Positions 25,391 through 34,646 of a stretch of DNA of 35,860 nt are shown in pieces (within the stretch, counting starts at the first letter, position 1; each line of letters begins with the position of its first letter). Made by a program: the position numbers and the translations under genes. Origin of the DNA: Campylobacteraceae bacterium (GTDB lineage Bacteria > Campylobacterota > Campylobacteria > Campylobacterales > Sulfurovaceae); contig JALXFN010000142.1 in the NCBI GenBank assembly GCA_027068975.1, positions 1 through 35,860 on the forward strand, read 5' to 3'. The notes beneath the pieces are model-generated. The model was given only the letters and a program-made list of their open reading frames with translations. It was not told where the DNA came from and did not search any database.

Positions 25391-26227
25391 ATGAAAAATA
25401 GAGCAAGAGTATTAATAGATTGTAATGATGAAAAAGGTCTAGTCTATAAGATTTCAAAAGTCTTTTATGACAGGGACTTAAATATAGACTCCAACCGTGA
25501 GTTTGTTGACAAAGAGAAGAGTAGGTTTTTTATGCGTACGGTTGTAACGGGAGATTTTAATATCTTAGAGTTAGAAAATGCTTTAAAAGTAGTTGTTCCG
25601 AAAGATGCAAATTTAAGGGTAATAGAGCCTAAACGCAAAAAGATTGTTATTTTAGCAACCAAAGAGTCTCATGCTTTGGGTGATATACTTATACGCCATG
25701 AAGCAGGTGAGTTGGATGCAGATATAGAAGCTGTTATTGCAAACCATGATGTTTTAGAGCAGTTGGTACGTCGTTTTGACATACCATTTTTTCATGTTCC
25801 TACGGAAAATATGAGTAGGGAAGAGCATGAAGAGAGAGTCTCTGAACTGATAGATACACATGAGTTTGACTATATAGTTTTAGCAAAATATATGCGTATA
25901 TTGACTTCATCCTTTGTCTCTCATTATCCACGACAGATAATCAACATACATCACTCATTCTTACCAGCATTTATAGGAGCAAACCCTTATAAACAAGCTT
26001 TTGAGCGAGGAGTGAAGATTATAGGTGCTACAGCACACTTTGTGACAGATGATTTGGATGAAGGTCCAATTATTGCCCAAGATGTTATACCTGTTAACCA
26101 TCGTTTTGAGTGGCGTGATATGCAAAAAGCTGGACGTGATGTCGAGAAAACAGTACTTGCCCGTGCATTAAACTTTATACTTAATGACAGGGTTTTTGTT
26201 CATGGAAATAAAACAATAGTGTTTTAA
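25391..26227 (+). CDS. purU: Formyltetrahydrofolate deformylase
   Basis: A 278-residue protein: an N-terminal ACT domain (RVLIDCNDEKGLVYKISKVF) and a formyltransferase-fold hydrolase domain. Active-site phrases: HDVLEQLVRRFDIPFFHVP, AKYMRIL, NIHHSFLPAFIGANPYKQA and ATAHFVTDDLDEGPII (catalytic Asn, His and Asp). It releases formate from 10-formyl-THF. The start at 25391 is set by TAGGA 5 bp upstream. It follows the patatin gene by 29 bp. Confidence 0.92.
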   Translation: MKNRARVLIDCNDEKGLVYKISKVFYDRDLNIDSNREFVDKEKSRFFMRTVVTGDFNILELENALKVVVPKDANLRVIEPKRKKIVILATKESHALGDILIRHEAGELDADIEAVIANHDVLEQLVRRFDIPFFHVPTENMSREEHEERVSELIDTHEFDYIVLAKYMRILTSSFVSHYPRQIINIHHSFLPAFIGANPYKQAFERGVKIIGATAHFVTDDLDEGPIIAQDVIPVNHRFEWRDMQKAGRDVEKTVLARALNFILNDRVFVHGNKTIVF

Positions 26228-26318
26228 TAATTTGCTATTTAGTATTAATCTTAAAGTATTGTTGTATTATAATACGTTAATTTATATTAAAAGTTATTTG
26301 AAATAGGAGATATGATTT

Positions 26319-26948
26319 ATGAAAAAAGAGATTCAAACAGCCAATGGAATATTTACTTATGAACCTGTTGAGCTTTATGTAGGAAAAAAAGTTTTAGACC
26401 CAGTGATTAGTAAAGAGAACTTACTTGATTTTAAAAAGGTAATGGATAAACATAAGATTCATTATGGCTTATGGTTTGGTACTCTTTTAGGGGCTATTAG
26501 AGAAAATGGCTTTATTGAGCATGATGAAGATACAGATATTTTTGTATTAGAAGAAGATAAAGAAAAAGTCTTTAATGCTCTTAATGATTTTGAAGCGACT
26601 GGTTTAAAAGTTGTACGCTACAGTGATAAAGGTGAATATATATCTTTTATGCGAAATAATGATTATATAGATATATATTTTTATAGTAAAGCATTAAATC
26701 AAAGAGTTACTGTTGATAATGGTATAGATGGTAAATACTTAGAGTCTGTAGAGATGATAGATTTTTTAGGTACAGAGTTTCCTGTACCAAATAATCCAAA
26801 AGAAGTTGTAAAGATACTTTATGGTGAGAATTGGCATGTTCCTATAAAAAATTCTAAACCACAAAATATTTCAACCATTCATTCACTCAAAAATGTATTA
26901 TTAAAATTACCAATCTTACCTACTATCTATAAAAAACTAAGAGGTTAA
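26319..26948 (+). CDS. LicD-family phosphotransferase-like protein
   Basis: A 209-residue protein with the LicD/fukutin signature GTLLGAIRENGFIEHDEDTD (residues 55-74), where the two acidic residues after H bind metal, and a later ILYGENWHVP phrase. The family transfers phosphocholine or other phosphodiester groups to glycans, a nucleotidyltransferase-like fold. No choline genes or glycan cluster lie next to it. AGGAG lies 9 bp before the ATG. The target is unknown. Confidence 0.75.
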   Translation: MKKEIQTANGIFTYEPVELYVGKKVLDPVISKENLLDFKKVMDKHKIHYGLWFGTLLGAIRENGFIEHDEDTDIFVLEEDKEKVFNALNDFEATGLKVVRYSDKGEYISFMRNNDYIDIYFYSKALNQRVTVDNGIDGKYLESVEMIDFLGTEFPVPNNPKEVVKILYGENWHVPIKNSKPQNISTIHSLKNVLLKLPILPTIYKKLRG

Positions 26949-27011
26949 GCAAAGAATATTTTTTTATCTACTAGATTTTGGTATAATAAATTTAAAAATA
27001 TAAAGCCATAC

Positions 27012-28424
27012 ATGTATAAAAAAAATAATAAAATTTCTATTGAATCTTACCTTAACCTCTCTGAACTTTTAAAAGAGTATAGAGGGACGCACGAAGAGAA
27101 TAGGCTTTTTGCACTTAAGCATAAAGCCTTGTTACAAAATCCTAGGCAGATACTGCTTAAATGGATGGAAAAAAATAGTTTTAGAAAAAGTAAAAAAACT
27201 GAAACTCAAACACTTTTACAAAAGTTTTCTACTTTGAGTAATTTTATAGGACTTTTTTCCTTAATTTTTGGATTTTTGGCTGGTTTAGGGCTACTAAGTT
27301 ATAGTGGTCATGCTCCTGTTAATGTCATTTACTATCTTCTATTTGCAATGGTTATTCCTCTTTTCTCTATGATTGTCTCCATTGTCTCACTATTCAGCTC
27401 TGGAGCAGCTTTCAATGTATTTTCACTATTCTTCCCTCTACATTGGATTGAGACTGTTTTAAACTTTTTCTCATTTAAAGATAAAATAGATACTTTTAAC
27501 ACTCTTTTTTCTGATGAACTAAAAAAATGGATGTTTATGAGTAGACTACAACTTTTTTCGTTGCTTTTTTCCATAGGACTTCTTTTTGCTCTTTTGGTCA
27601 TAGTTGTTTCAAAAGATGTTGCTTTTTCATGGAGTACAACACTCAATGTAAGTGATATCGATTTTTTTAAACTTTTAGCTTCTATAGGGTTTCCATGGGG
27701 ACATACTCTACCTTCTGCTATTCCTTCTGTCGAACTTATTGAGATGAGTCACTACTATAGACTGGGTGAGAACCTCAACACTCAAATGATACAAAATGCA
27801 GATAAACTGGGTGCTTGGTGGAAGTACTTGGCAATGGTTACACTTTTTTACGCTATTTTCTTACGTTTTTTACTCTGGTTGGCAACGCGTTATGGTTTCC
27901 AAAAACAACTGAAAAAAGATTTCTTAGAGCTTGATGGAGTAGAAAAGTTATTAAGAGAATTTAACACACCTTTTGTCTCGACAGAGTCTCCTAAAGAGGA
28001 GAAGCATTTAGAGATTGTAAAAGAGAGTGATGAGCAAGTAGCACATGCTGTGGCAAAAGTTTATGAGACAATTATTGGTTGGAACTTTTCAAAAGATGAA
28101 ATTTTACTGCTTAATGATGCAAAGGGTGTTTCCTCTTCAAATATACGTACAGTAGGGGGGAACAACTCTTTTTCAGAAGACCAAAAAATTGCCAAAGAGG
28201 CAAAATCTGAAGTGATTTTATATGTCAAGTCATGGGAGCCTCCTACCATGGATTTTGTAGATTTTTTAGAGGAACTTTTAGCTAATGACAATGTTACTGA
28301 AATTCAAGTTTATCCACTAGGTACGGTAGGGCGAAACTATGAGAGCGATGAGCGAGAAGTAGCCATATGGAAACGAAAAATACAAGGTTTAAAATCTAAA
28401 AAGGTATGGGTTATAGATGTATAG
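27012..28424 (+). CDS. DUF2868-type membrane protein
   Basis: A 470-residue protein with about four membrane segments: residues 77-100, 104-135, 178-200 and 270-290 (roughly). The C-terminal 170 residues are soluble (EEKHLEIVKESDEQVAHAVA onward). It has the size, topology and partner of DUF2868 proteins, which lie next to a DUF3482 GTPase in many proteobacteria. It overlaps that GTPase gene here by 8 bp. The function is unknown; a membrane platform regulated by the GTPase is an inference. Confidence 0.72.
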   Translation: MYKKNNKISIESYLNLSELLKEYRGTHEENRLFALKHKALLQNPRQILLKWMEKNSFRKSKKTETQTLLQKFSTLSNFIGLFSLIFGFLAGLGLLSYSGHAPVNVIYYLLFAMVIPLFSMIVSIVSLFSSGAAFNVFSLFFPLHWIETVLNFFSFKDKIDTFNTLFSDELKKWMFMSRLQLFSLLFSIGLLFALLVIVVSKDVAFSWSTTLNVSDIDFFKLLASIGFPWGHTLPSAIPSVELIEMSHYYRLGENLNTQMIQNADKLGAWWKYLAMVTLFYAIFLRFLLWLATRYGFQKQLKKDFLELDGVEKLLREFNTPFVSTESPKEEKHLEIVKESDEQVAHAVAKVYETIIGWNFSKDEILLLNDAKGVSSSNIRTVGGNNSFSEDQKIAKEAKSEVILYVKSWEPPTMDFVDFLEELLANDNVTEIQVYPLGTVGRNYESDEREVAIWKRKIQGLKSKKVWVIDV

Positions 28425-29832
28425 TAGCCAAGAATCTTTAAACAATGACTACCCTAAGTTTGCTGTAGTAGGTCACCCTAATAAAGGAAAAAGTTCCATC
28501 GTCTCCTCTTTGGCACTTGATGACTCAGTACAGATAGGTGATACACCAGGAACCACGCAAGTAAAACGAGGCTTTCCTTTAAAAGTAGATGGTAAGATTA
28601 TCTATGAGCTTTTTGATACTCCTGGTTTTCAAAGAGCCAGACGAGTTTTGTCATGGCTTAATGAGCAAGAACCTGTATCTGCTGATAAAAAGGGTGATGT
28701 AGTTCGAGCATTTATCGCTGTACATCGAGATGATGAACGTTTTATAGATGAGATAGAACTGCTTGAACCTATTATGAATGGGGCAGGAATTATCTATGTG
28801 GTTGATGCCTCTAAACCTTATGGTTCCGAATATGAGACAGAGATGGAGATTTTACGTTGGTGTGGGCAACCCTCTATGGCTATTTTGAACCTTATTGGAG
28901 AAGAGGATTACACAGAACAGTGGAAAAGTGCTTTGGGTCACTACTTTAGAATGGTAAGAACCTTTAATCCCATAAAAGCAACATTTAGAGAGCATATAGA
29001 GCTGTTAGATAGCATGTCACAACTCAAAGAGGAATGGACAAAATCTATTAAGGTAGCCATAAAAGTTTTAGAAGATTTACAAGACCAAAAAATAGAGCAG
29101 ACAGTAGACTCTATAGTCTCCAATATGCTTAAAACACTCTCCTATGTTCACAGACAAAAGATAGTGGGTGAATCAGCAACTACTGATGAGGAAGAGAAGT
29201 CAAAACTCTCTTACCGAGAAAAGATAATAAAATTTGAAAAAGAGCAAGAGAAAAATATAGAGAGCATTTGGAACCATAGAAGTATAGAAAAAATTGAAAA
29301 CATGTTGGTTTTAGATAATGTAGGGCTTTTTTCAAAAGAGAGTGCTTCTATTTTTGGGCTAAGCCAACAACAGCTCATTATTACAGGTGCTTCTGCTGGT
29401 GCTATGGGTGGTTTAGGTATCGACCTGCTTTTAGGTGGTGGTAGTCTCTTTTTAGGTTCACTCATCGGTGGAGCTGTAGGTGGAGTAGGGGCGATGATAG
29501 GCTTTGATAACCTCTACGAGGTAAAAGTTTTAGGGCAAAGCATAGGAAAAAGAGAACTAAGTGTGGGTCCTATGCAGAACTTAAATTTCCCCTATATACT
29601 GCTAGGACGTTCTCTCTACCATGCATCAGTTATTGCTAAACGCTCACATGCTATGAGAGGTGATATTAACTTAGAGCAGGAAGAGTTTTTAACCGAACAG
29701 ATTATAGACAGTGAGATGCGTAAAACTTTAGAGAAAGTCCATGTCTCTTTACGAAAAGGAGAGGAACCTAAAGAGGAAGATTTAAAAGCTTATAAGAAGG
29801 TTTTAAAAGAGAGCTTTTTAGGGTTGTTGTAG
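28417..29832 (+). CDS. GTPase with DUF3482-type C-terminus
   Basis: A 471-residue protein. The G domain has G1 GHPNKGKSS (residues 19-27), a DTPGTTQ switch region, G3 ELFDTPGFQRAR, and NLIGEED in the place of the usual NKxD. The middle is helical with charged coiled-coil stretches, and the C-terminus carries a glycine-rich hydrophobic part (GASAGAMGGLGIDLLLGGG, then LIGGAVGGVGAMIGF) that could insert in a membrane. This matches the DUF3482 GTPases paired with DUF2868 proteins. ATG at 28417 overlaps the upstream stop, indicating coupling. Confidence 0.8.
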   Translation: MYSSQESLNNDYPKFAVVGHPNKGKSSIVSSLALDDSVQIGDTPGTTQVKRGFPLKVDGKIIYELFDTPGFQRARRVLSWLNEQEPVSADKKGDVVRAFIAVHRDDERFIDEIELLEPIMNGAGIIYVVDASKPYGSEYETEMEILRWCGQPSMAILNLIGEEDYTEQWKSALGHYFRMVRTFNPIKATFREHIELLDSMSQLKEEWTKSIKVAIKVLEDLQDQKIEQTVDSIVSNMLKTLSYVHRQKIVGESATTDEEEKSKLSYREKIIKFEKEQEKNIESIWNHRSIEKIENMLVLDNVGLFSKESASIFGLSQQQLIITGASAGAMGGLGIDLLLGGGSLFLGSLIGGAVGGVGAMIGFDNLYEVKVLGQSIGKRELSVGPMQNLNFPYILLGRSLYHASVIAKRSHAMRGDINLEQEEFLTEQIIDSEMRKTLEKVHVSLRKGEEPKEEDLKAYKKVLKESFLGLL

Positions 29833-29926
29833 GGTGGTGTAGTCCCCGACTACACCAACAAAATCAAAATGGCATAAATTAATACCAATCATCCATAACA
29901 CAGTGTAGTCGGGGATTACACTCTAC
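29829..29926. repeat. Inverted pair of hairpins with GTAG edges (REP doublet)
   Basis: The left unit has GTAG at 29829-29832, then GTGTAGTC/GACTACAC (29837-29855) around CCC. The right unit has GTGTAGTC/GATTACAC (29903-29921) around GGG and CTAC at 29923-29926. The core 19-mers are reverse complements with one mismatch that keeps pairing as G-U. The GTAG motifs face outward. The left edge overlaps the stop codon of the GTPase gene. Confidence 0.75.
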
Positions 29927-29938
29927 GAAACGAATTGC

Positions 29939-30430
29939 TTAAAAGATTTTTCCAATCCCTGTCAAAACAAGAACAGTAAGCATTCCTCCTGCTATTCCTG
30001 CGATAACATCGTCACCCATTACTCCTAGTCCACCTTTAACCTTTTGGTCAATGGTTCCTATGAATGAAGGTTTCCAAATATCAAAAAGTCTAAAAGCTGC
30101 AAATGAACCTACTATGGCAAGTTCTGTAGCGTAAGGAAATTCTAATGATTTAGCTGTAGCTAGTGCCATCATCAGGGCTATCCACATACCTGCTACTTCG
30201 TCTATGACAATGCTTTTGTCATCATGAGTTCCTGTCTCTTTTTCATATTTATTTATCTCAAATATACCTATGATGGTAATGGCAAGGGTAATCATGAAAA
30301 GAGTAGCAATAGGCATCACTTGAAGTAGAAGAACACCTACTATAAGTGCAGCTAGAGAACCTGCAGTTCCTGGAGCCTTGGGTGCTAAGCCCGAGCCTCC
30401 AAATGTTATAAAAAATCTGTTTAGTGTCAT
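29939..30430 (-). CDS. pgpA: Phosphatidylglycerophosphatase A
   Basis: A 163-residue membrane protein. Conserved PgpA phrases are GSGLAPKAPGTAGSLAA at the N-terminus, IVIDEVAGMWIAL (acidic catalytic residues), FRLFDIWKPSFIGTID and GGLGVMGDDVIAG. Four hydrophobic helices are seen. It removes phosphate from phosphatidylglycerophosphate in phosphatidylglycerol synthesis. The gene lies 14 bp after the sulfurylase-like gene and is probably co-transcribed. Confidence 0.92.
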   Translation of the reverse strand: MTLNRFFITFGGSGLAPKAPGTAGSLAALIVGVLLLQVMPIATLFMITLAITIIGIFEINKYEKETGTHDDKSIVIDEVAGMWIALMMALATAKSLEFPYATELAIVGSFAAFRLFDIWKPSFIGTIDQKVKGGLGVMGDDVIAGIAGGMLTVLVLTGIGKIF

Positions 30431-30444
30431 TGTTTATCCTGTTG

Positions 30445-31635
30445 TTAGGTCAACGAAGTTGTTTGATAAAGATTCATTAGGTTAATATAGAAATCCTCTT
30501 CATTATGCTCTTCTATTAGACCATCATTTGGCATAAGTGAATCATAAAGTCCTTGAAGATTTTCAAATCTATCAGGGAATAGGGCATTTAATACACTTGC
30601 TGATACTTCTCTTCTAACCAAAACAGATGGAGGCATCATCCCTTCTTTTATAAGTTCTAAAATAGAGGGCGTATGATAGTGTATATGGTGGTGCTGTCCA
30701 TGAGGACAAGTACTCTTACTCACCAAGGTTCTACACTTATTACAGTAAACGTATTGTTCTACGGTTGTAATCTCTATTTTAATATCTTTTGAGGTATCAA
30801 AGATAGAGTTTAATTTATCCTTATCATAGTGCAACCCTAAACCTGAGTGATGGTTCCCAATAATTAGACGTGTACAACCATAGTTCTTTGCAACCAAGGC
30901 ATCAAGTACAAGTTCATTGTACCCAGCAAAGATGTACGAGTTTTCTAAAGGAACAACTATCACTCTATTTTGTGGTAAAAAGTTCTCTATAAATGTAAAG
31001 AGTGCTTCATGTCGTATATCATATCGAAGAGTATTTCCCTGAAATGGTTTTAGTAAAAAGAGTACCACAAGGTCTGACTTATCAAGTGCTTGACGAATCA
31101 TTCTTTCATGAGCCCTATTTAAAGGGTTTGCAGTCAACATTAAGGAAGAAATAGTTTTTGCACCTTTCTCTTTTATCATTGCTTGAACCTGTTTTTTAGA
31201 ACCAGCTATGAGTGGATACGTGACTGTATATTCACCACAAACAGCGATTTTACCAAGTCTTCCTATGGTACTTTTTACACCAGGGTGAGAGGGGTCAGAT
31301 GTTCCAAAGATACAGTTAAGTCTTTGATTTATATCAATATCAAAAGTTTCATCAACGACTAATGTTCCTACAACTTTTTCTTGATGTACCAATTCTAAAA
31401 TATCACCTTTAGATACTGATTTTAAACAAGCCTCATTTCGTTTACCACTTGGTGCTAGGACAAAAGAGAAAGGGAAAGGAACACCTTTATACATTTTTGT
31501 TTTAGCAACTTCCATAGCTTCTGCTTTGTTCATCAATTTTGTTACTGGAGATATAAGTCCCTCTTGTACCAATGCTAAAGTAGAAAGAGCCTCTGCATCG
31601 AGGTATATCTGACTATTTTTTCTTGAAGATGCCAT
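30445..31635 (-). CDS. Divergent ATP-sulfurylase (sulfate adenylyltransferase) family protein
   Basis: A 396-residue protein with the two-domain layout of bacterial Sat: an N-terminal PUA-like domain (1-150), then a catalytic domain. The zinc motif C298-x2-C301-x8-C310-x-H312 of thermophile-type enzymes is present. However, the sulfate/ATP motif QxRNPxHRxHE reads LTANPLNRAHE (167-177), losing the Gln, the first Arg and the first His, and GRDHAG reads GNHHSG (260-265). Activity as a sulfurylase is therefore doubtful. ASSRKN at the start matches Campylobacterota homologues I recall. It begins 23 bp before the end of the regulator gene upstream. Confidence 0.75.
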   Translation of the reverse strand: MASSRKNSQIYLDAEALSTLALVQEGLISPVTKLMNKAEAMEVAKTKMYKGVPFPFSFVLAPSGKRNEACLKSVSKGDILELVHQEKVVGTLVVDETFDIDINQRLNCIFGTSDPSHPGVKSTIGRLGKIAVCGEYTVTYPLIAGSKKQVQAMIKEKGAKTISSLMLTANPLNRAHERMIRQALDKSDLVVLFLLKPFQGNTLRYDIRHEALFTFIENFLPQNRVIVVPLENSYIFAGYNELVLDALVAKNYGCTRLIIGNHHSGLGLHYDKDKLNSIFDTSKDIKIEITTVEQYVYCNKCRTLVSKSTCPHGQHHHIHYHTPSILELIKEGMMPPSVLVRREVSASVLNALFPDRFENLQGLYDSLMPNDGLIEEHNEEDFYINLMNLYQTTSLT

Positions 31636-32497
31636 ACTTTTTCCTTTTTTCCCATAAACTTTTTCTTGAAATTCCTAATTTTTTAGAAAGTTCTGTATCG
31701 GGGTATTGGTATTGAAAGTTATTAACAATAAACTTAACATAATCATCAATAGTCAAAATCTCATTTTGGTCATAGAGCTTGTTGTCCGTATTAATCTCTA
31801 TGGTTGGATAAGGAGTTTCAATCTCTGATGTGGTTGACATAATAAACTGACGATTTTCAAGCAGTGTAAAAAGTTGTTCTCTTTCTGCTTTTTTCAGTGT
31901 TTGTAAATCAGAAACATAGAGAATGTACTTAGGGTTGGCATTCTCTATTTTACTTTTCCACTCTTTTGAATTGAGGGGAACAAAAACAAGTACTCTATTT
32001 TGTACTTTTGCATATTCAAATGCAAGTTTATCGATGAGTTTAACATAGTTGGTTTGAACCACAAGAGGTGTTGTTATTTTATTAATATCATCTTTTATAA
32101 CAATATCTTGAAGTAGATATTCATTGTACTCTTTATAAAGGTTTTTATACTTTTTCAGTGTTTGATACTCTTTATAGTGTTCAATCTTCCTCTGTAACTC
32201 TTCTATCATAAAAGGTTTAACAATGTAGTCGTTGGCTCCAAGTTTAAGTGGGGCAGCAACAGTGTCATTATTAATATAAGAGACCATTAAAATAATGATT
32301 TTCTCTTTATATTTTGTAATGAGAGAGTTAAAGTTTTGACCAGGTAGATTGGTGGAAAGAAGATATGCATCTCCTGTACTTGTTGCAATAGCTTCTTTAA
32401 TGGAGGAGTAAACCTCAGTTTCATATCCACTCTGATTAAGCTTTGTCGATATACTTTGAGCCAGATATAGCTCGTTTTCAATTATGGTAATTTTCAT
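31613..32497 (-). CDS. Degenerate NtrC-like regulator: pseudo-receiver plus Fis-type HTH
   Basis: A 294-residue protein. Residues 1-110 are a receiver domain in fold: acidic pair in IIENE, S73 in MVSY, and K94 in YIVKPF. The phospho-acceptor Asp before the LPG loop is replaced: LLSTNLPG has Ser48 where D is expected. The middle (130-245) may be a collapsed AAA+ domain (REQLFTLLENRQFIMSTTSE resembles its later part), without Walker motifs. The C-terminus (ELSKKLGISRKSLWEKRKKYGI) is a Fis-type helix-turn-helix. The start at 32497 fits the receiver beginning; it overlaps ispDF by 20 bp. Confidence 0.72.
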   Translation of the reverse strand: MKITIIENELYLAQSISTKLNQSGYETEVYSSIKEAIATSTGDAYLLSTNLPGQNFNSLITKYKEKIIILMVSYINNDTVAAPLKLGANDYIVKPFMIEELQRKIEHYKEYQTLKKYKNLYKEYNEYLLQDIVIKDDINKITTPLVVQTNYVKLIDKLAFEYAKVQNRVLVFVPLNSKEWKSKIENANPKYILYVSDLQTLKKAEREQLFTLLENRQFIMSTTSEIETPYPTIEINTDNKLYDQNEILTIDDYVKFIVNNFQYQYPDTELSKKLGISRKSLWEKRKKYGIFKKK

Positions 32498-33614
32498 GTT
32501 GTGTCCAATCATAATAGTATAGGGTTGCAACAGCTTCAACAGCTACTCCCTCTTTTCGTCCAATCCAGCCAAGCTTTTCAGCTGTAGTTGCTTTAATATT
32601 TACAAGGTTTGGAGTTAAGTTGAGTAGTGTTGCTAGTCTAAATCGCATTGTTTTTTTATAGTTTAACAGTCTTGGTGTCTGTGCGATGATGGTTAAATCA
32701 ACATTTCCTATCACATAACCAAGGTCTGATAACCTTTTCACAGTATCCTTTAAAAGTTCTTTTGAGTCAGCACCTTTGTACTCATCTGAGGTATCAGGGT
32801 AAAACTCACCAATATCCCCTAAACCAGCAGCTCCTAATAGTGCGTCGATAAGAGCATGAATAGCGACATCCCCATCACTATGTGCCTTAAAGCCAAAGCT
32901 TGACTCTATCTCCACACCACAAAGTACCATCTGTTTCCCCTCTTCAAAAGGGTGAATGTCTATACCAAAACCTGTTAGGGCTCTGCTTGATGGTCGCTTT
33001 ATGCAGGGAAGCTTTTTCAGGTCTTCAACAGTAGTTAGTTTATGTGCTTTGGTTGAACCTTCAACAAAAATAACCTCTCCTCCTTGAGAAGCTATGGCTG
33101 AACTGTCATCGGTAAACTCTTCATTACTCTCTAGTGCTTTTTTCAATGTAGTGGTACAAGAGAGTTGAGGGGTTTGGATGATTTTTGTTTTTTCCCTATC
33201 TATTGGTTCTCCTTCCAAATAGAGTGTGTCAACCATTTTAAGTGTAGGAACAACACATGCTTTGTTCTTTTTTGCTAAAATTACACGTTTTATCATCTCT
33301 GAATCGAGACAACAACGAGCAATATCAGAGACAAGAACAAAAGGTGTAGAGACTTTTTCAAGTGCATTTTTCAGGGACTCTTGACGGCTTGAACCCCCAA
33401 GAACAAAGCTATGCTCAGAAAAATTTGACATAGAGTGAATATCATCTTGCGATGATACTATAATGGTCTCTTTAAAGTTATAAACATCCTGAAAGTTGTT
33501 GGTTACTTGTAGCCAAAGTGGTGTAAAACCACTCCATAACCACTGTTTTTTCGGGGGTAGAGCAAATCGTGAGGCTGAACCAGCACCCAAAAGTATCAGT
33601 GTGATTTCTGACAA
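32478..33614 (-). CDS. ispDF: Bifunctional IspD/IspF, methylerythritol phosphate pathway
   Basis: A 378-residue fusion typical of Campylobacterota. The IspD part (1-210) has LILLGAGSASRF and PPKKQWL for CTP binding, and VLVSDIARCCLD. The IspF part (about 220-378) has GFGIDIHPFEEG (metal D-x-H), AHSDGDVAIHALIDALLGAAG and GDIGEFYPDTS, and ends with KATTAEKLGWIGRKEGVAVEA. It makes CDP-methylerythritol and later the cyclodiphosphate. The TTG at 33614 is the start because AAAGGAG lies 6 bp upstream; a further in-frame ATG at 33656 has no such site. Confidence 0.94.
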   Translation of the reverse strand: MSEITLILLGAGSASRFALPPKKQWLWSGFTPLWLQVTNNFQDVYNFKETIIVSSQDDIHSMSNFSEHSFVLGGSSRQESLKNALEKVSTPFVLVSDIARCCLDSEMIKRVILAKKNKACVVPTLKMVDTLYLEGEPIDREKTKIIQTPQLSCTTTLKKALESNEEFTDDSSAIASQGGEVIFVEGSTKAHKLTTVEDLKKLPCIKRPSSRALTGFGIDIHPFEEGKQMVLCGVEIESSFGFKAHSDGDVAIHALIDALLGAAGLGDIGEFYPDTSDEYKGADSKELLKDTVKRLSDLGYVIGNVDLTIIAQTPRLLNYKKTMRFRLATLLNLTPNLVNIKATTAEKLGWIGRKEGVAVEAVATLYYYDWTQHENYHN

Positions 33615-33824
33615 ATAAAACTCCTTTATAAGATAAAATGTAACTATATTATACATGGGTTCCCTTTGGTAACACTTTAATACTGTTACTTTTTGACACC
33701 TATTGGTGAAAATTTAGAAGAAACTGTTTATGTATATTTTTATCTGTTTTAATGTGATTTTAACACCACTAAAACTGCTAAATTTTATATCTATAGTGTT
33801 AATTTGTAATAATATTCAATATTG

Positions 33825-34640
33825 TCATGAAAACTGATGCCAAAAAGGAGTCCCAACTGTAGGAGTAGAAGGACTAGCAAACTCACGTTTTTGCATAGTT
33901 CCTGCTTCATACCCTAAACGCCCTGCAATGGTAGCGTACTTAAATGCCTTTGCCATTTTAACAGGGTCTTGGGCTAAGGCAATAGCAGAGTTTAGTAAGA
34001 TTCCATCATAACCTAACTGCATCGCCTCTACTGCGTCGCTTGGTTTTCCTATTCCTGCGTCTACTATTAACTTTAACTCTGGAAACTGCTTTCTAATGGC
34101 TTTTAGATTGCTTGGATTCATAAGCCCTTGTCCTGAACCAATTGGTGAACCCCATGGCATTAAAATCTTACACCCTACATCGGCTAAACGTTTTGCGACT
34201 ACTAAGTCATCGGTAGTGTAGGGGAAGACTTCAAATCCCTCTTTTACAAGTATTTCAGCAGCTTTGACAGTCTCAAATGGGTCAGGTTGTAGGTTATATT
34301 GGTCACCTATGACCTCTAGCTTTATCCAATTTGTCTCAAAGACCTCTCTTGCCATTTGGGCTGTTGTAATTGCCTCTTTGGCAGAGTGACACCCTGCTGT
34401 GTTTGGAAGAACATTAATATTTAGCTCTTTAATAATCTCCCAAAAGTTATTACCCCCACCTTCTCCTGCTGATTGACGACGAAGTGCAACGGTGACTATC
34501 TCGGCTTCGCTCTCTTTGATTGCCTCTTCCATATTGGCAGGACTTGGGTAGAGTGCTGAACCTATAAGCATTCTACTTTTTAAGGTTTTCCCCCCAATCT
34601 CCCACTCATCACTCTTAACTCTTAACTCTTCACTCTTCAT
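33825..34640 (-). CDS. thiG: Thiazole synthase
   Basis: A 271-residue TIM-barrel enzyme that forms the thiazole ring of thiamine with ThiS-thiocarboxylate, dehydroglycine and DXP. Conserved: [43 protein letters not shown], the Schiff-base Lys in [23 protein letters not shown], and [25 protein letters not shown]. The first dozen residues ([12 protein letters not shown]) come from a tandem 7-bp repeat and are extra to the family. GGAGG, formed by the last codons of thiS, is 10 bp before the ATG. It is in an operon with thiS and thiO. Confidence 0.95.
   Translation of the reverse strand: MKSEELRVKSDEWEIGGKTLKSRMLIGSALYPSPANMEEAIKESEAEIVTVALRRQSAGEGGGNNFWEIIKELNINVLPNTAGCHSAKEAITTAQMAREVFETNWIKLEVIGDQYNLQPDPFETVKAAEILVKEGFEVFPYTTDDLVVAKRLADVGCKILMPWGSPIGSGQGLMNPSNLKAIRKQFPELKLIVDAGIGKPSDAVEAMQLGYDGILLNSAIALAQDPVKMAKAFKYATIAGRLGYEAGTMQKREFASPSTPTVGTPFWHQFS
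34603..34637 (-). repeat. Tandem heptamer repeat at the start of thiG
   Basis: Five 7-bp units follow the thiG ATG directly: AAGAGTG, AAGAGTT, AAGAGTT, AAGAGTG, ATGAGTG. Seven is not a multiple of three, so gain or loss of a unit would move the ATG out of frame with thiG. Confidence 0.8.
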
Positions 34641-34646
34641 TCTAAA

